DNA from: an uncultured Tenacibaculum sp.
Lineage (GTDB): Bacteria; Bacteroidota; Bacteroidia; Flavobacteriales; Flavobacteriaceae
DNA: 64,000 nt
Assembly: GCA_947498055.1 (NCBI GenBank)
Contig: CANMJA010000012.1
Coordinates: 39,248-103,247, forward strand
Direction of reading: 5' to 3'
Shown one piece after another: positions 35,088-44,052 of the stretch (the stretch's first letter is position 1; the number at the start of each line of letters is the position of its first letter). The translations under genes were made by a program, and so were the position numbers. Below the pieces are notes generated by a model that worked only from the letters and a program-made list of their open reading frames with translations, had not been told where the DNA came from and ran no database searches.

Positions 35088-38000
35088 TTTTTGATTTTTG
35101 TAGTGTCTTGTTTGTTTTTGAAGTTTATTAACTTCCTTTTCTTTACAATAATACTATCTTTTTTTTCTTCTTTCTTCTTCTTTTTCTTTTTTAATCCTAA
35201 TTTCTTTTTTAATTCAGAGAGTGTATTAAAATTAACTTGATATGAAAGTCCTAAACCTTGTGTGTATCCTTCATTATCAATATCAAACTGTATGTCGTTG
35301 GGTTTGTTAAAAAATGTACCTCTTAGTGTTCCTTCTTCGTTTAATAAAACTTCCACTTTAACTTCACCAACTACATTTGTTTGAGTATTTGCTCCTACAG
35401 GAACACCAACTCTACCATTTACCAAAACTCGATCGGATATTTGTGTAGAAACGGAAACATCTACTTGGTCGTCTATAGCGTTTTGTAATTGTTCTACATT
35501 TGTTCTATCTCCTTGCGTGTATCCTACACCTACTCTAAACTTACTTCCTTCTTTGTTGATGACACTGGATAAAATATTAGAAGCTACCTGCGCAGCTGTT
35601 CCTGTTAAACCTGCAGATGCACTGCTTCCTATAGTTTCTTCATTATAAAATGTACCAAAAGCCATTAAAAAAGTAAAGTGTTGCATTTTAGTATTTAAAT
35701 CGTTTTCATTTAGTTTAAATTCTAATTCTGAAGCCACTGTGGAGTTTGCATTTGGAATTTTGATATCAAAATCTTGTTTTGAATCAAAAAGGCCTCCTGA
35801 TATTTTGGTGTATAAATCAATAGGTATTTTTCTTGTAGAATTAATATTGTCTAGTAATTGAGCAGGATTTGCCTTGGTTTGGTATATGGCTGTTAAATCT
35901 AATTGTGCTTTTAAAGGATCTCCATTCCAAGAAATGGTTCCTCCTTTTTGTACATTAAAAGGTTTACTTATAATACCTCCATATTTAAAATTATATACCC
36001 CGTTATCTATAGTAATACCGCCATCCATAATAAACTTACCTCTGGTATCTATTTCTATACGAAGATTTCCATTTCCACTCCCTTTTAAATCGCTACCAGA
36101 AACTTTATCTATAACAACTTGTGCAATAGCATCATTGGTTACATCTAAATCAAATTTTAGGTTTAAACCTTTAATTTTTTCAATACGAATGTCCTTTGTG
36201 TCTTCTTTGTTTCCAGTTTTAAAACGTATTAATTTATAGTTATTTACTGTAGTAATATCGTTTAAAGGGATTACAAAAATAGTTCCTGGTTGTGTTCTTG
36301 CATTTACATCAATACTTAAATTGCTAGTTAAACCTCTTATTTGTGCATTTCCTCTAATAAACCCTTTTCCATAGTATGGAATTTCTTCCACTTCTTTGGT
36401 ATCTAATACTAGTAGGTTAGGAGTATCTATATTTAGTTTTAAATACCATTTTTCAAAATCTTCATGAGTAATGCTTCCAGACAGATATCCTTTGGTGTCG
36501 TATTTAGTGTCTTCTAAAATAATATTATTTAAAAAGAAAGTTTGATCTACTAATTTTATGGTAGTATTTTCTTTTAAATCGAAATCGATGTTTAGATAAG
36601 GAAAAGTTAAACCAGCATCATCGAGTTGTATTTTTCCGTTGAATTTTGGGTTGTAGGCAATTCCTTTCGCAGTAAAATTTCCAGACAATCGTCCTCTTAT
36701 GTTAGAAATTATATCATCTGCAAAATCATTGAAACCATTTAATTCATACTCTTTAAAATTAATAGCTAAATCTATCATTGGTTTTTTATCAGATAAATCT
36801 AAATCACCAGTAATTTTAACGTTATCAAAATTATAATCCCTTAAAGCGATATCAACATTATATTTATTTAAAGAGTTTTGCCCTTCTAACTTCATTGTAA
36901 GAGTACCCTGTGAAAATTCGTTAACAACAACATCATTTATAGTAATATTAGCAAGAGGTTGCTTAATTCCATCTTTTTCTTTTAGTTCTACTTTTCCATT
37001 TAAAAGACCTGTTAATGTCAAGTTTTCAGTTTCGGGTAAAAAGCTTAATAGCTCCACATCTGTAAAATTAGCTTTTAAATCTTTGTTTTTATTTTCTAAA
37101 CTTCCTTCAAATTCTATTTTTTGATTTTTAGATATTAATTCGAAAGGGCTGAAATTGAAATAATTATCCTTTAAGTTAAAAGTAAGTTTGTTTTCATTGT
37201 TTTGTTTAGGGTTAACAATCCAATCAAAATTATTATGATTAAAATTAGATTTTTGTAATCCTAGTACAGACTTGTGGTTTTTATTAATAGTATAAAAGAA
37301 ATTTAAGTCAAAATCCTCTGTTTCTTTTTTGCCTCCTTTAAAAGTAGATTTAAAAAATAAAGTATCATTAACCGTTCTGTTAATTAAATTAAGTTTTCCA
37401 ATATCATAGTATTTGGTTTTTATTTTTCCGGCAGTTAAATGGGTGTTGTATAACTTATTTTTGTTATCAACTCTTAAAATAATATTATCTAAGATGTTAT
37501 CATACACGTTTGCATTTGGAGAAGAAAAAGTAAGTTTTACTGAATTATTATTTGAATTTACTCTTCCTTTAATTCGAGTATTTTTTCCTATAGAAACCTT
37601 TGGTAAAAAAATAGCGACTATTTGATTGTATATAGTGAAATCGAAATGGATAAATTGATTAGAATTTATAGGTATAGGCTCATAGTTAGAATATACACTA
37701 CCTAACGCATTTTGAAAAACAGGCACAATATCTTTAAAAATAAATTTACCTTCTAATTTACCTTTTACAATATCTTTAGAATTTACTTCTATGGTTTTGA
37801 TACTATCTTTAACAGAAGAGTTTATGTGAAAATCTTTAAAAGAAAATGTCTTTTTATTATTCTTATAAACAAGGTTTTTAAATGTTGCTTTTCCAATAAT
37901 ATTATCGAGATTATTACCTAAAACATCTAGCTTAATATGCCCTTTAATTTCAGAAATACTATCACGAGAAAATAAATTAGTCTTTTTTAAATCTAGTTTA

Positions 38001-39508
38001 TCAATATCAGCAGTAAAATCGAATTTGTTTGTTGCGGAAGAAAAATCGGCTAAACCTTTAAAATTTAATTTAAAATTTTCATCACCAGATTGTAAAAAGC
38101 CATCGAATTTTTTATTTTGAAATTGTCCATTTACAACTACATTTTTATAAGTATACCCATTAAAATCTATCGCATATATTTTTCCAATAATGGCAGAATT
38201 TATATTGTCTACATTAAATCCACTTCCTTGCACATCTGCTTTTAAAGATACGTTTTTTAAATTTTCATTTTCTGTAAATTTACCAAGGTTAAAGTCAATA
38301 AATTCAATAACACCAGCGTAATTAGCATTGTCAATATTATCAATATTTGTAAACTGTAAATCAGAAATAGTACTACCGATAGCTGAATCTAAACTTAAAG
38401 TGGCATCCATTTGATCTGGAGTTAATCTTAAAAGTCCTGATATAGAAAAATTACCAATCTTTTTAAAATTACTAGGTAATGTTTTGCCTAAAACATTAGG
38501 AAGTATGCTTTTTAGTTGATTATAGTTAGCAGAAACCTTTTTCATGTTAGCATCAAAAACAAAACCTCTATCAGAATTAAAAGCATTTATGAATCCCATA
38601 TCACCTCTAATAATCATTCCGTTTTTAGAATACATGTTTAAATTAGCGGTGCTAAAATTATTTAAAGTACCAGTAACTCTTCCATTAAAGATTAACTTAT
38701 CGTTTCCTTTGAGTTCTCCATAAAATTTGTTGATGTCTTTAACAGCAACAGTACTTCTTTTAAATTTAGCTTTTAATTTTACTTTATCGGTAAAGTTTGC
38801 AAAATCTTTTCTGACGTAATTAAAAGTAATGTCACCAAATAAATTAGAGCCATGATCTGTTTTTAAAGTTGTTTTTTTAAACAACATTTTTGTTCTTGAA
38901 TATGAGAAATCGGTAGATAAACTAGTAACATGTAGTTTATGATTATCATGTAAATATAAGCCTCTAATTTTAGCAGAGATATTTGGACCTTCAATTTTAA
39001 AATCTTGAATATTACCTCCTGCATTGTATGCTGCGTATTGTAATTTACTCTTCTTCTTATTTTCGTCTAAAAGTTTGTAGGTTAAATTATCGACATAAAT
39101 ATTTTTAGCATTTAAAATAAAGGGTGTATCACTTTTTTTTGAGTCATCATCATCATCAAAACTATCAATAAAAACAGAGAGATTATCGTCTTTTTCATTT
39201 CTATATTTCCGCATATAAAAGTGAACTCCGTGCACAGTAGCATCTCCTAAATTAACTTCATTATCTGTAATTTTTTTTGCGTTTTGAAGAGAAGTTTTTA
39301 GTGTTTTTATAAAGATAAGAGTATCGCTATGATGATCTCTAATTTCAATTTCTTTTAATTGTATGTTACCAAGAATAGATAAGTCTATTCTTTTAATAAC
39401 TATATTAGTATTAAATTTATCATTAATCTTTTTTGTAGCTACTTTAGCGAGTTTGCTTTGTACTTGAGGTATAGATAAGATTAATATCAAAAGTAATAAG
39501 AGAATCAA
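35084..39508 (-). CDS. tamB: TamB/AsmA-like envelope protein
   Basis: The 1474-residue protein begins with a hydrophobic anchor (MILLLLLILILSIPQVQSK), followed by an AsmA-like start (LAKVATKKINDKFNTNIVI). A long series of beta-rich repeats leads to the conserved C-terminal TamB/DUF490 domain (about 1080-1440; DGGITIDNGVYNFKYGG and VNGRVGVPVG). TamB-like proteins form periplasm-spanning hydrophobic grooves for phospholipid transport or outer-membrane protein assembly. The only standard start is TTG at 39508; the frame stays open upstream to a stop at 39602 and encodes a basic RAIKKIRKIIFR stretch typical of TamB N-termini, so the real start may be a rare codon further upstream. It is divergent from tsaD. 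Confidence 0.9.
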   Translation of the reverse strand: MILLLLLILILSIPQVQSKLAKVATKKINDKFNTNIVIKRIDLSILGNIQLKEIEIRDHHSDTLIFIKTLKTSLQNAKKITDNEVNLGDATVHGVHFYMRKYRNEKDDNLSVFIDSFDDDDDSKKSDTPFILNAKNIYVDNLTYKLLDENKKKSKLQYAAYNAGGNIQDFKIEGPNISAKIRGLYLHDNHKLHVTSLSTDFSYSRTKMLFKKTTLKTDHGSNLFGDITFNYVRKDFANFTDKVKLKAKFKRSTVAVKDINKFYGELKGNDKLIFNGRVTGTLNNFSTANLNMYSKNGMIIRGDMGFINAFNSDRGFVFDANMKKVSANYNQLKSILPNVLGKTLPSNFKKIGNFSISGLLRLTPDQMDATLSLDSAIGSTISDLQFTNIDNIDNANYAGVIEFIDFNLGKFTENENLKNVSLKADVQGSGFNVDNINSAIIGKIYAIDFNGYTYKNVVVNGQFQNKKFDGFLQSGDENFKLNFKGLADFSSATNKFDFTADIDKLDLKKTNLFSRDSISEIKGHIKLDVLGNNLDNIIGKATFKNLVYKNNKKTFSFKDFHINSSVKDSIKTIEVNSKDIVKGKLEGKFIFKDIVPVFQNALGSVYSNYEPIPINSNQFIHFDFTIYNQIVAIFLPKVSIGKNTRIKGRVNSNNNSVKLTFSSPNANVYDNILDNIILRVDNKNKLYNTHLTAGKIKTKYYDIGKLNLINRTVNDTLFFKSTFKGGKKETEDFDLNFFYTINKNHKSVLGLQKSNFNHNNFDWIVNPKQNNENKLTFNLKDNYFNFSPFELISKNQKIEFEGSLENKNKDLKANFTDVELLSFLPETENLTLTGLLNGKVELKEKDGIKQPLANITINDVVVNEFSQGTLTMKLEGQNSLNKYNVDIALRDYNFDNVKITGDLDLSDKKPMIDLAINFKEYELNGFNDFADDIISNIRGRLSGNFTAKGIAYNPKFNGKIQLDDAGLTFPYLNIDFDLKENTTIKLVDQTFFLNNIILEDTKYDTKGYLSGSITHEDFEKWYLKLNIDTPNLLVLDTKEVEEIPYYGKGFIRGNAQIRGLTSNLSIDVNARTQPGTIFVIPLNDITTVNNYKLIRFKTGNKEDTKDIRIEKIKGLNLKFDLDVTNDAIAQVVIDKVSGSDLKGSGNGNLRIEIDTRGKFIMDGGITIDNGVYNFKYGGIISKPFNVQKGGTISWNGDPLKAQLDLTAIYQTKANPAQLLDNINSTRKIPIDLYTKISGGLFDSKQDFDIKIPNANSTVASELEFKLNENDLNTKMQHFTFLMAFGTFYNEETIGSSASAGLTGTAAQVASNILSSVINKEGSKFRVGVGYTQGDRTNVEQLQNAIDDQVDVSVSTQISDRVLVNGRVGVPVGANTQTNVVGEVKVEVLLNEEGTLRGTFFNKPNDIQFDIDNEGYTQGLGLSYQVNFNTLSELKKKLGLKKKKKKKEEKKDSIIVKKRKLINFKNKQDTTKIKK

Positions 39509-39646
39509 AATGATTCCTATAATTCTAAATATTATTTTGCGTATTTTTTTTATGGCTCTAAACTTAATTGAAGTACAATAAGGTGCAAAAAATTTGCCGA
39601 ATTACAAAGAAACACCAATTTTAACGAATATCTAACGTATTATAGA

Positions 39647-39654
39647 TATTTTTG
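39647..39654 (+). promoter_or_regulatory. -7 promoter element of tsaD
   Basis: TATTTTTG fits TAnnTTTG and lies 21 bp before the TTG start of tsaD. Confidence 0.5.
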
Positions 39655-39675
39655 TAGCTATAAATTTTAAGATTT

Positions 39676-40704
39676 TTGAAAACTAAAGATATTTACATAT
39701 TAGGAATAGAAAGTTCTTGTGATGATACTAGTGCTTCTGTTATTTTAAATGGAAAAGTTTTAAGCAATGTGGTTGCGAATCAGGAAGTACACTCTAAGTA
39801 TGGTGGGGTTGTACCAGAGTTAGCTTCTAGAGCACACCAACAAAACATTGTACCAGTAGTACAGCAAGCAATTGAGCAGGCAAGAATAAAAAAAGAAGAT
39901 TTACATGCAGTGGCTTTTACAAGAGGGCCTGGTTTAATGGGGTCTTTACTCGTTGGTACTTCTTTTGCAAAATCGTTAGCTATAGGATTAGGTATTCCTT
40001 TAATCGATGTGAATCATATGCAAGCCCATATTTTAGCACACTTTATAAAAGAAGAAGGAAGTAAAATTCCTACGTTTCCTTTTATTTGTTTAACTATTAG
40101 TGGAGGGCATACCCAGATTGTTAAAATAACGAACCATTTTCAAATGGAAATTTTAGGAGAAACAAAAGATGATGCTGTAGGGGAAGCTTTTGATAAGTCT
40201 GCAAAAATTTTAGGACTACCTTATCCAGGAGGCCCTTTAATAGATAAGTATGCGCAGTTAGGAAATCCGAAAGCTTTTCCTTTTACGCAGCCTAAAGTGG
40301 GCGATTTAGAGTTTAGTTTTAGTGGTTTAAAAACACAAATATTATATTTTATTCAAAAAAAGGTAAAAGAAAATTCTTCTTTTATAGAAGAGAATTTGAA
40401 TGATATATGCGCGTCTATTCAATATACTATTATTGAAATTTTAATGAAGAAATTAAAAAATGCAGCAAAACATACAGGAATAAAACAAATAGCAATTGCT
40501 GGTGGAGTTTCAGCCAATTCTGAAATTAGAAAACGATTGTTATTAGCAGAAAAAAATTGGGGATGGACTACTTATATTCCAAAGTTTGAATATACTACTG
40601 ATAATGCAGCAATGATTGCAATTACAGGGTATTTAAAATATCTAAATAATGAGTATGCAGATAATTCTGTTTCTGCGCTGGCTCGATTGAAGGTTACAGA
40701 GTAA
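39676..40704 (+). CDS. tsaD: tRNA N6-adenosine threonylcarbamoyltransferase TsaD
   Basis: The 342-residue Kae1/TsaD protein performs the last step of t6A37 synthesis in ANN-decoding tRNAs. IESSCDDTSASVI is at residues 11-23, metal-binding histidines H114 and H118 are in NHMQAHILAH, and the C-terminal TTDNAAMIAITGY supplies the metal Asp. The start is TTG at 39676: an in-frame stop lies 15 bp upstream and no ATG comes between. The tamB/tsaD divergent arrangement recurs in flavobacteria. Confidence 0.97.
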   Translation: MKTKDIYILGIESSCDDTSASVILNGKVLSNVVANQEVHSKYGGVVPELASRAHQQNIVPVVQQAIEQARIKKEDLHAVAFTRGPGLMGSLLVGTSFAKSLAIGLGIPLIDVNHMQAHILAHFIKEEGSKIPTFPFICLTISGGHTQIVKITNHFQMEILGETKDDAVGEAFDKSAKILGLPYPGGPLIDKYAQLGNPKAFPFTQPKVGDLEFSFSGLKTQILYFIQKKVKENSSFIEENLNDICASIQYTIIEILMKKLKNAAKHTGIKQIAIAGGVSANSEIRKRLLLAEKNWGWTTYIPKFEYTTDNAAMIAITGYLKYLNNEYADNSVSALARLKVTE

Positions 40705-40714
40705 TACAGTTTAT

Positions 40715-40750
40715 AAAAAATCTCCGTAATTTATATTACAGAGATTTTTT
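40715..40750. terminator. Bidirectional terminator between tsaD and the redoxin operon
   Basis: The 16-bp arms AAAAAATCTCCGTAAT and ATTACAGAGATTTTTT pair with one mismatch around a 4-nt loop, with A and T runs at the outer ends. Confidence 0.85.
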
Positions 40751-40766
40751 AGTTTTTACGATAAGT

Positions 40767-41384
40767 TTATTTCTTTGTTTTAATAGAACAACCAATAGCT
40801 TTCGTTTCTGTAATCATGGGAGCTGTTCCTTCTAGTAAATCACTAATAGCTTTTTCTACATAACGATCTTTTACATTTTTTGCATCTCTAGCATTATCAT
40901 CTATAGCGCCAATATAAGATAGTATAAAATTATTATTGTGATTTTTATTTAAAATGAAAACGTGTGGAGTTTTGGTAGCTCCAAATTTTGGGAATACTTT
41001 TTGACCATCATCAAATAAATAAGGAAAAGTAAAGCCTTTGGTTTCTGCTCTATCTTTCATAGATTCGAAATCATCTCCTAAAGATACAGATGGGTCATTT
41101 GGGTTAATAGCAACTACTGGATAACCGATATTTTTAAATTTTTTATCTAATGCGATAATTCTATCTTCATACATTTTAGAATACGGACAATGGTTACAGG
41201 TGAAAACAACAATAACCCCTTTTTTTGTTTTGTAATCATTTAAGGAAATCATTTTCCCATCAACATTTTTTAAAGTGAAATTTTCCACTTTATCACCTAT
41301 TTTGTATCCTTCTTTTTTGTTAGAAATAAAAGCAACACTTGCAAATACAATGGTAAGTACTAATAATGATTGTAAAGTTCTCAT
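40767..41384 (-). CDS. Secreted thioredoxin-fold (AhpC/TSA-like) protein
   Basis: The 205-residue protein has a hydrophobic N-terminal signal or anchor (residues 2-20). The redoxin domain begins GDKVENFTLKNVDGK, and the active site CNHC (C63, C66) is in FTCNHCPYSK, a variant of the thioredoxin WCGPC site. A cis-Pro is in FGATKTPHVF. This is the peroxiredoxin-like or TlpA-like thiol reductase type common in Bacteroidetes. The gene lies 6 bp downstream of a TlpA-type lipoprotein gene and shares its operon, so both probably work in periplasmic disulfide reduction. Confidence 0.9.
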   Translation of the reverse strand: MRTLQSLLVLTIVFASVAFISNKKEGYKIGDKVENFTLKNVDGKMISLNDYKTKKGVIVVFTCNHCPYSKMYEDRIIALDKKFKNIGYPVVAINPNDPSVSLGDDFESMKDRAETKGFTFPYLFDDGQKVFPKFGATKTPHVFILNKNHNNNFILSYIGAIDDNARDAKNVKDRYVEKAISDLLEGTAPMITETKAIGCSIKTKK

Positions 41385-41390
41385 GAGTTT

Positions 41391-41951
41391 TTAATTAATA
41401 AATTGTTGTAATTCTTTAGTTAATAAATTATCATCGAACGATTGTTCGTAAAACGATCTTTTGTTTTTATTGTAAATTAAAGTAGCAGGTATGGCTCCCG
41501 ACCAACTTTTATCAATTCCATTAATCCATTTGTTCTGATCTGGATCATCCAAAACCATCACTTTTGGTTGTAAATTTCGATTTTTAATAAATGGAATTAA
41601 ATGATTTTCTATTTGATTAGGGAAATCTAAACTAACCAATAAAACTTCTACATTTTTATCTTTATAATTGCTATGTAGTTTTTCAAAGGCAGGAAGTTCT
41701 TCTACACATGGTTTACACCATGTTGCCCAAAAATTTACTACGTATGTTTTATCGTCTTTTTTGTTTAAAAAAGGAACTAGTTGATCGTAATTTAAAATAG
41801 GGATGGTGGAGGTTATTGAAGTGTTTTCAATTTTGTTTTTCGAAAGAAAGGGGTCTTTATTTGTTATTATTTCAGATGTTTTTTTTACTTTTTGTTCACA
41901 AGAAACTAAAAAAACAAGAACAAGTAGAGAATTAAGTATTTTACTTATCAT
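41391..41951 (-). CDS. TlpA-family thiol-disulfide lipoprotein
   Basis: The 186-residue protein has a lipobox ending in C18 (VFLVSC) and a TlpA thioredoxin domain with active site WATWCKPC (C79, C82) and a plausible cis-Pro in SGAIPATLIYN. It is expected to be membrane-anchored in the periplasm and to reduce disulfides, for example in cytochrome c maturation. It is the first gene of a two-gene operon with the redoxin at 40767-41384. Confidence 0.92.
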   Translation of the reverse strand: MISKILNSLLVLVFLVSCEQKVKKTSEIITNKDPFLSKNKIENTSITSTIPILNYDQLVPFLNKKDDKTYVVNFWATWCKPCVEELPAFEKLHSNYKDKNVEVLLVSLDFPNQIENHLIPFIKNRNLQPKVMVLDDPDQNKWINGIDKSWSGAIPATLIYNKNKRSFYEQSFDDNLLTKELQQFIN

Positions 41952-42041
41952 GTTTATAAAAATACATAATTTTTAAAAGAATGATTCTTAAAAAAAAGTG
42001 AAATAAGCTAAATAGTAGTTTTTAGCGTGAAAAAAAGTGTT

Positions 42042-42088
42042 AGAAACAAAAAAAACTTTTAAATTATTTAAAAGTTTTTTTTGTTTCT
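42042..42088. terminator. Hairpin between the TlpA operon promoter region and the nuclease gene
   Basis: Arms of about 21 bp (AGAAACAAAAAAAACTTTTA and its complement) surround a short A/T loop; long A and T runs lie within the arms. It follows the S1/P1 nuclease stop on the minus strand by about 40 bp, so it is most likely that gene's terminator. Confidence 0.75.
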
Positions 42089-42126
42089 TGGTAACATAAT
42101 CAGAAAATATTTTTTTCTAAAAGTTA

Positions 42127-42909
42127 TTAATCAAAAATTTCATTTAAAAGTTTTGCTAATCTTAAGCCACCTTTTTGAAGCTGTTGTCTAACAACTGGAA
42201 AAAAACGATAGGAATATTTATAACGTAATTTATCTCCTGTTTTAGTATGCGAATATATTTCTTTTGTTAATTTATGAGAATCTTTAACCCAGTCTAATAC
42301 AGATCCTGATTGTAGTTTTTTTACTTCTTTTTTAGTAAGTTTTTTTGCGTTAGAAGCTAGTTCAATATAGCTCATATTCCATTGGCTAATAAGGTTTTCG
42401 TCCCATACTCTATGTAAATTAGAACCTTTTCCATGCCATTGTACTTGTATCGTGTTTCCGCCTTTATCTTCTTTTCTTCCTATATGCAAAGGTTGGTGTA
42501 GATCGCCTACTAAATGAACTAACATTTTTAAAGAAAATTGTTTATCTTCTAAGCTAGATTTTTTATCCTTTAATGTTTTAATACAATAATTAATTCCTGT
42601 AACTAAATCTCCTTTTGGGTTTTTTTCAGCTGTAACATAATCACCATTTAAAGGCATGTTAACATAATGCCAAGAATAATATTTATTATATTTTTTGTCC
42701 GATTTTATTTGATCTGCATACGTAGAAACAAAAGCTAAACTTTGCCCTTCTAGTAATTTCTTAATTTTTCTTTTTGCTTTTCTACTTAAATGTTTTTCTG
42801 CAATTTCTCCAGTTGCTCTATGTCCAGTTGGACCCCAAGTATCCACTTCAGAAAATACCACAGTTGATATAAGTAAAAATGTAAATAGTAATAGTGTTTT
42901 TAAATTCAT
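42127..42909 (-). CDS. Secreted S1/P1-family zinc nuclease
   Basis: I start at ATG 42909 (260 residues), because the alternative at 42918 is TTG and adds three residues. A signal peptide precedes the mature N-terminal zinc ligands W25 and H30 in WGPTGH. Further ligand motifs are DQIK (near 67), HYVNMP and LVHLVGDLHQPLHIG. S1/P1 enzymes use three zinc ions to degrade single-stranded DNA and RNA and 3'-nucleotides, so this is likely a nutrient-scavenging extracellular nuclease. The gene is divergent from the SPFH cluster. Confidence 0.93.
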   Translation of the reverse strand: MNLKTLLLFTFLLISTVVFSEVDTWGPTGHRATGEIAEKHLSRKAKRKIKKLLEGQSLAFVSTYADQIKSDKKYNKYYSWHYVNMPLNGDYVTAEKNPKGDLVTGINYCIKTLKDKKSSLEDKQFSLKMLVHLVGDLHQPLHIGRKEDKGGNTIQVQWHGKGSNLHRVWDENLISQWNMSYIELASNAKKLTKKEVKKLQSGSVLDWVKDSHKLTKEIYSHTKTGDKLRYKYSYRFFPVVRQQLQKGGLRLAKLLNEIFD

Positions 42910-42954
42910 TCCCTTCAAATTTACCGCTAAAATAATAAATATTCATTCAAAAAA

Positions 42955-42987
42955 TTTGTTAAACAATTAAAAATTTTAATATATTTG
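42955..42987 (+). promoter_or_regulatory. Bacteroidetes-type promoter of the SPFH cluster
   Basis: TTTG at 42955-42958 (-33) and TATATTTG at 42980-42987 (-7) are separated by 21 nt, an exact match to the consensus. The SPFH start codon follows 35 bp downstream. Confidence 0.75.
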
Positions 42988-43022
42988 TGATATCAAAATA
43001 ATATCATAATAATTTTTAACAT

Positions 43023-43883
43023 ATGAAAACAGAGAAAATAATTAAGCCAGCAAACGGATATTTAATGTTGTTCGTTTTTTTTATCTTATTTTTTGGAGGT
43101 ATTATACTTTCTATAAAAAATAAACATGTATTACCGCTTGTTTTAACATTTATATCGGTAGCAATGTCTTTTGGTTTTATGTTAGTAAATCCAAACACTT
43201 CTAAAGTAATCTTACTTTTTGGTAAATACATAGGAACGATTAAGAGTAATGGGTTGTATTGGGCAAATCCATTTTATACAAAGAAAAAAATATCGTTAAG
43301 AGCAAGTAACTTTGATAGTGAACGATTAAAAGTAAATGATAAATTAGGGAATCCAGTGATGATTAGTACTATTTTGGTGTGGAGGGTTACAGATACTTAT
43401 AAAGCTGCTTTTGATGTAGATAATTACGAGAATTTTGTTAGGGTACAAACAGATGCGGCTGTTAGAAAATTAGCAAGTATGTATCCTTACGATAATTTTG
43501 CAGATGAAGGGCATGATGAAGATATTACATTACGATCTAGTGTTAATGAAGTAAGTGAAACATTAGAGAAAGAATTGGAAGAGCGTTTATCTATTGCAGG
43601 AATTGAAGTGTTAGAAGCAAGAATCGGTTATTTAGCATATGCACAAGAAATTGCAAGCGCTATGTTGAAAAGACAGCAGGCTACAGCTATTATAGCTGCA
43701 AGGCATAAAATAGTACAAGGTGCTGTAGATATGGTAGAAATGGCTTTAGAAGAATTAAATAAAAAAGAAATTGTAGAGTTAGATGAAGAACGTAAAGCAG
43801 CTATGGTTAGTAATTTACTAATTATTTTATGTGGAGACAAAGAGGCGTCACCAGTTGTAAATGCCGGTACATTAAATCATTAA
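43023..43883 (+). CDS. SPFH (band 7/stomatin-like) membrane protein
   Basis: The 286-residue protein has two N-terminal hydrophobic segments (about 12-30 and 38-56) and an SPFH domain (about 60-230), with VILLFGKYIGTIKSNGLYWANPF, ILVWRVTDTYKAAFDVDNYE and EVLEARIGYLAYAQEIASAMLKRQQATAIIAAR in short sections. SPFH proteins assemble into membrane microdomain scaffolds and often regulate proteases. Two very small genes follow (DUF4177-like at 43894 and RHH at 44632), and together they probably form a conserved flavobacterial unit. Confidence 0.93.
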   Translation: MKTEKIIKPANGYLMLFVFFILFFGGIILSIKNKHVLPLVLTFISVAMSFGFMLVNPNTSKVILLFGKYIGTIKSNGLYWANPFYTKKKISLRASNFDSERLKVNDKLGNPVMISTILVWRVTDTYKAAFDVDNYENFVRVQTDAAVRKLASMYPYDNFADEGHDEDITLRSSVNEVSETLEKELEERLSIAGIEVLEARIGYLAYAQEIASAMLKRQQATAIIAARHKIVQGAVDMVEMALEELNKKEIVELDEERKAAMVSNLLIILCGDKEASPVVNAGTLNH

Positions 43884-43893
43884 AAAAATTAAG

Positions 43894-44052
43894 ATGAAAG
43901 AATACAAAGTAATAATACCAAAATTAGGAATTAGAAACCGTTACAAGAAAATGGAGGATCTATTAAATCAATATGCAAGAGAAGGATGGGAAGTGAAAAA
44001 GATAAGTGAAGCTTGGACAAGCATTGTTTTTGAGCGAAATAAAAATAGATAG
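43894..44052 (+). CDS. DUF4177-like small protein
   Basis: This short gene encodes 52 residues, MKEYKVIIPK..., with EDLLNQYAREGWEVKKI and a terminal IVFERNKNR. The pattern (YKV at the start, LLNxxxxEGWE in the middle, FxR near the end) is that of DUF4177 proteins. It begins 10 bp after the SPFH stop, so it is co-transcribed. The function is unknown. Confidence 0.8.
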   Translation: MKEYKVIIPKLGIRNRYKKMEDLLNQYAREGWEVKKISEAWTSIVFERNKNR

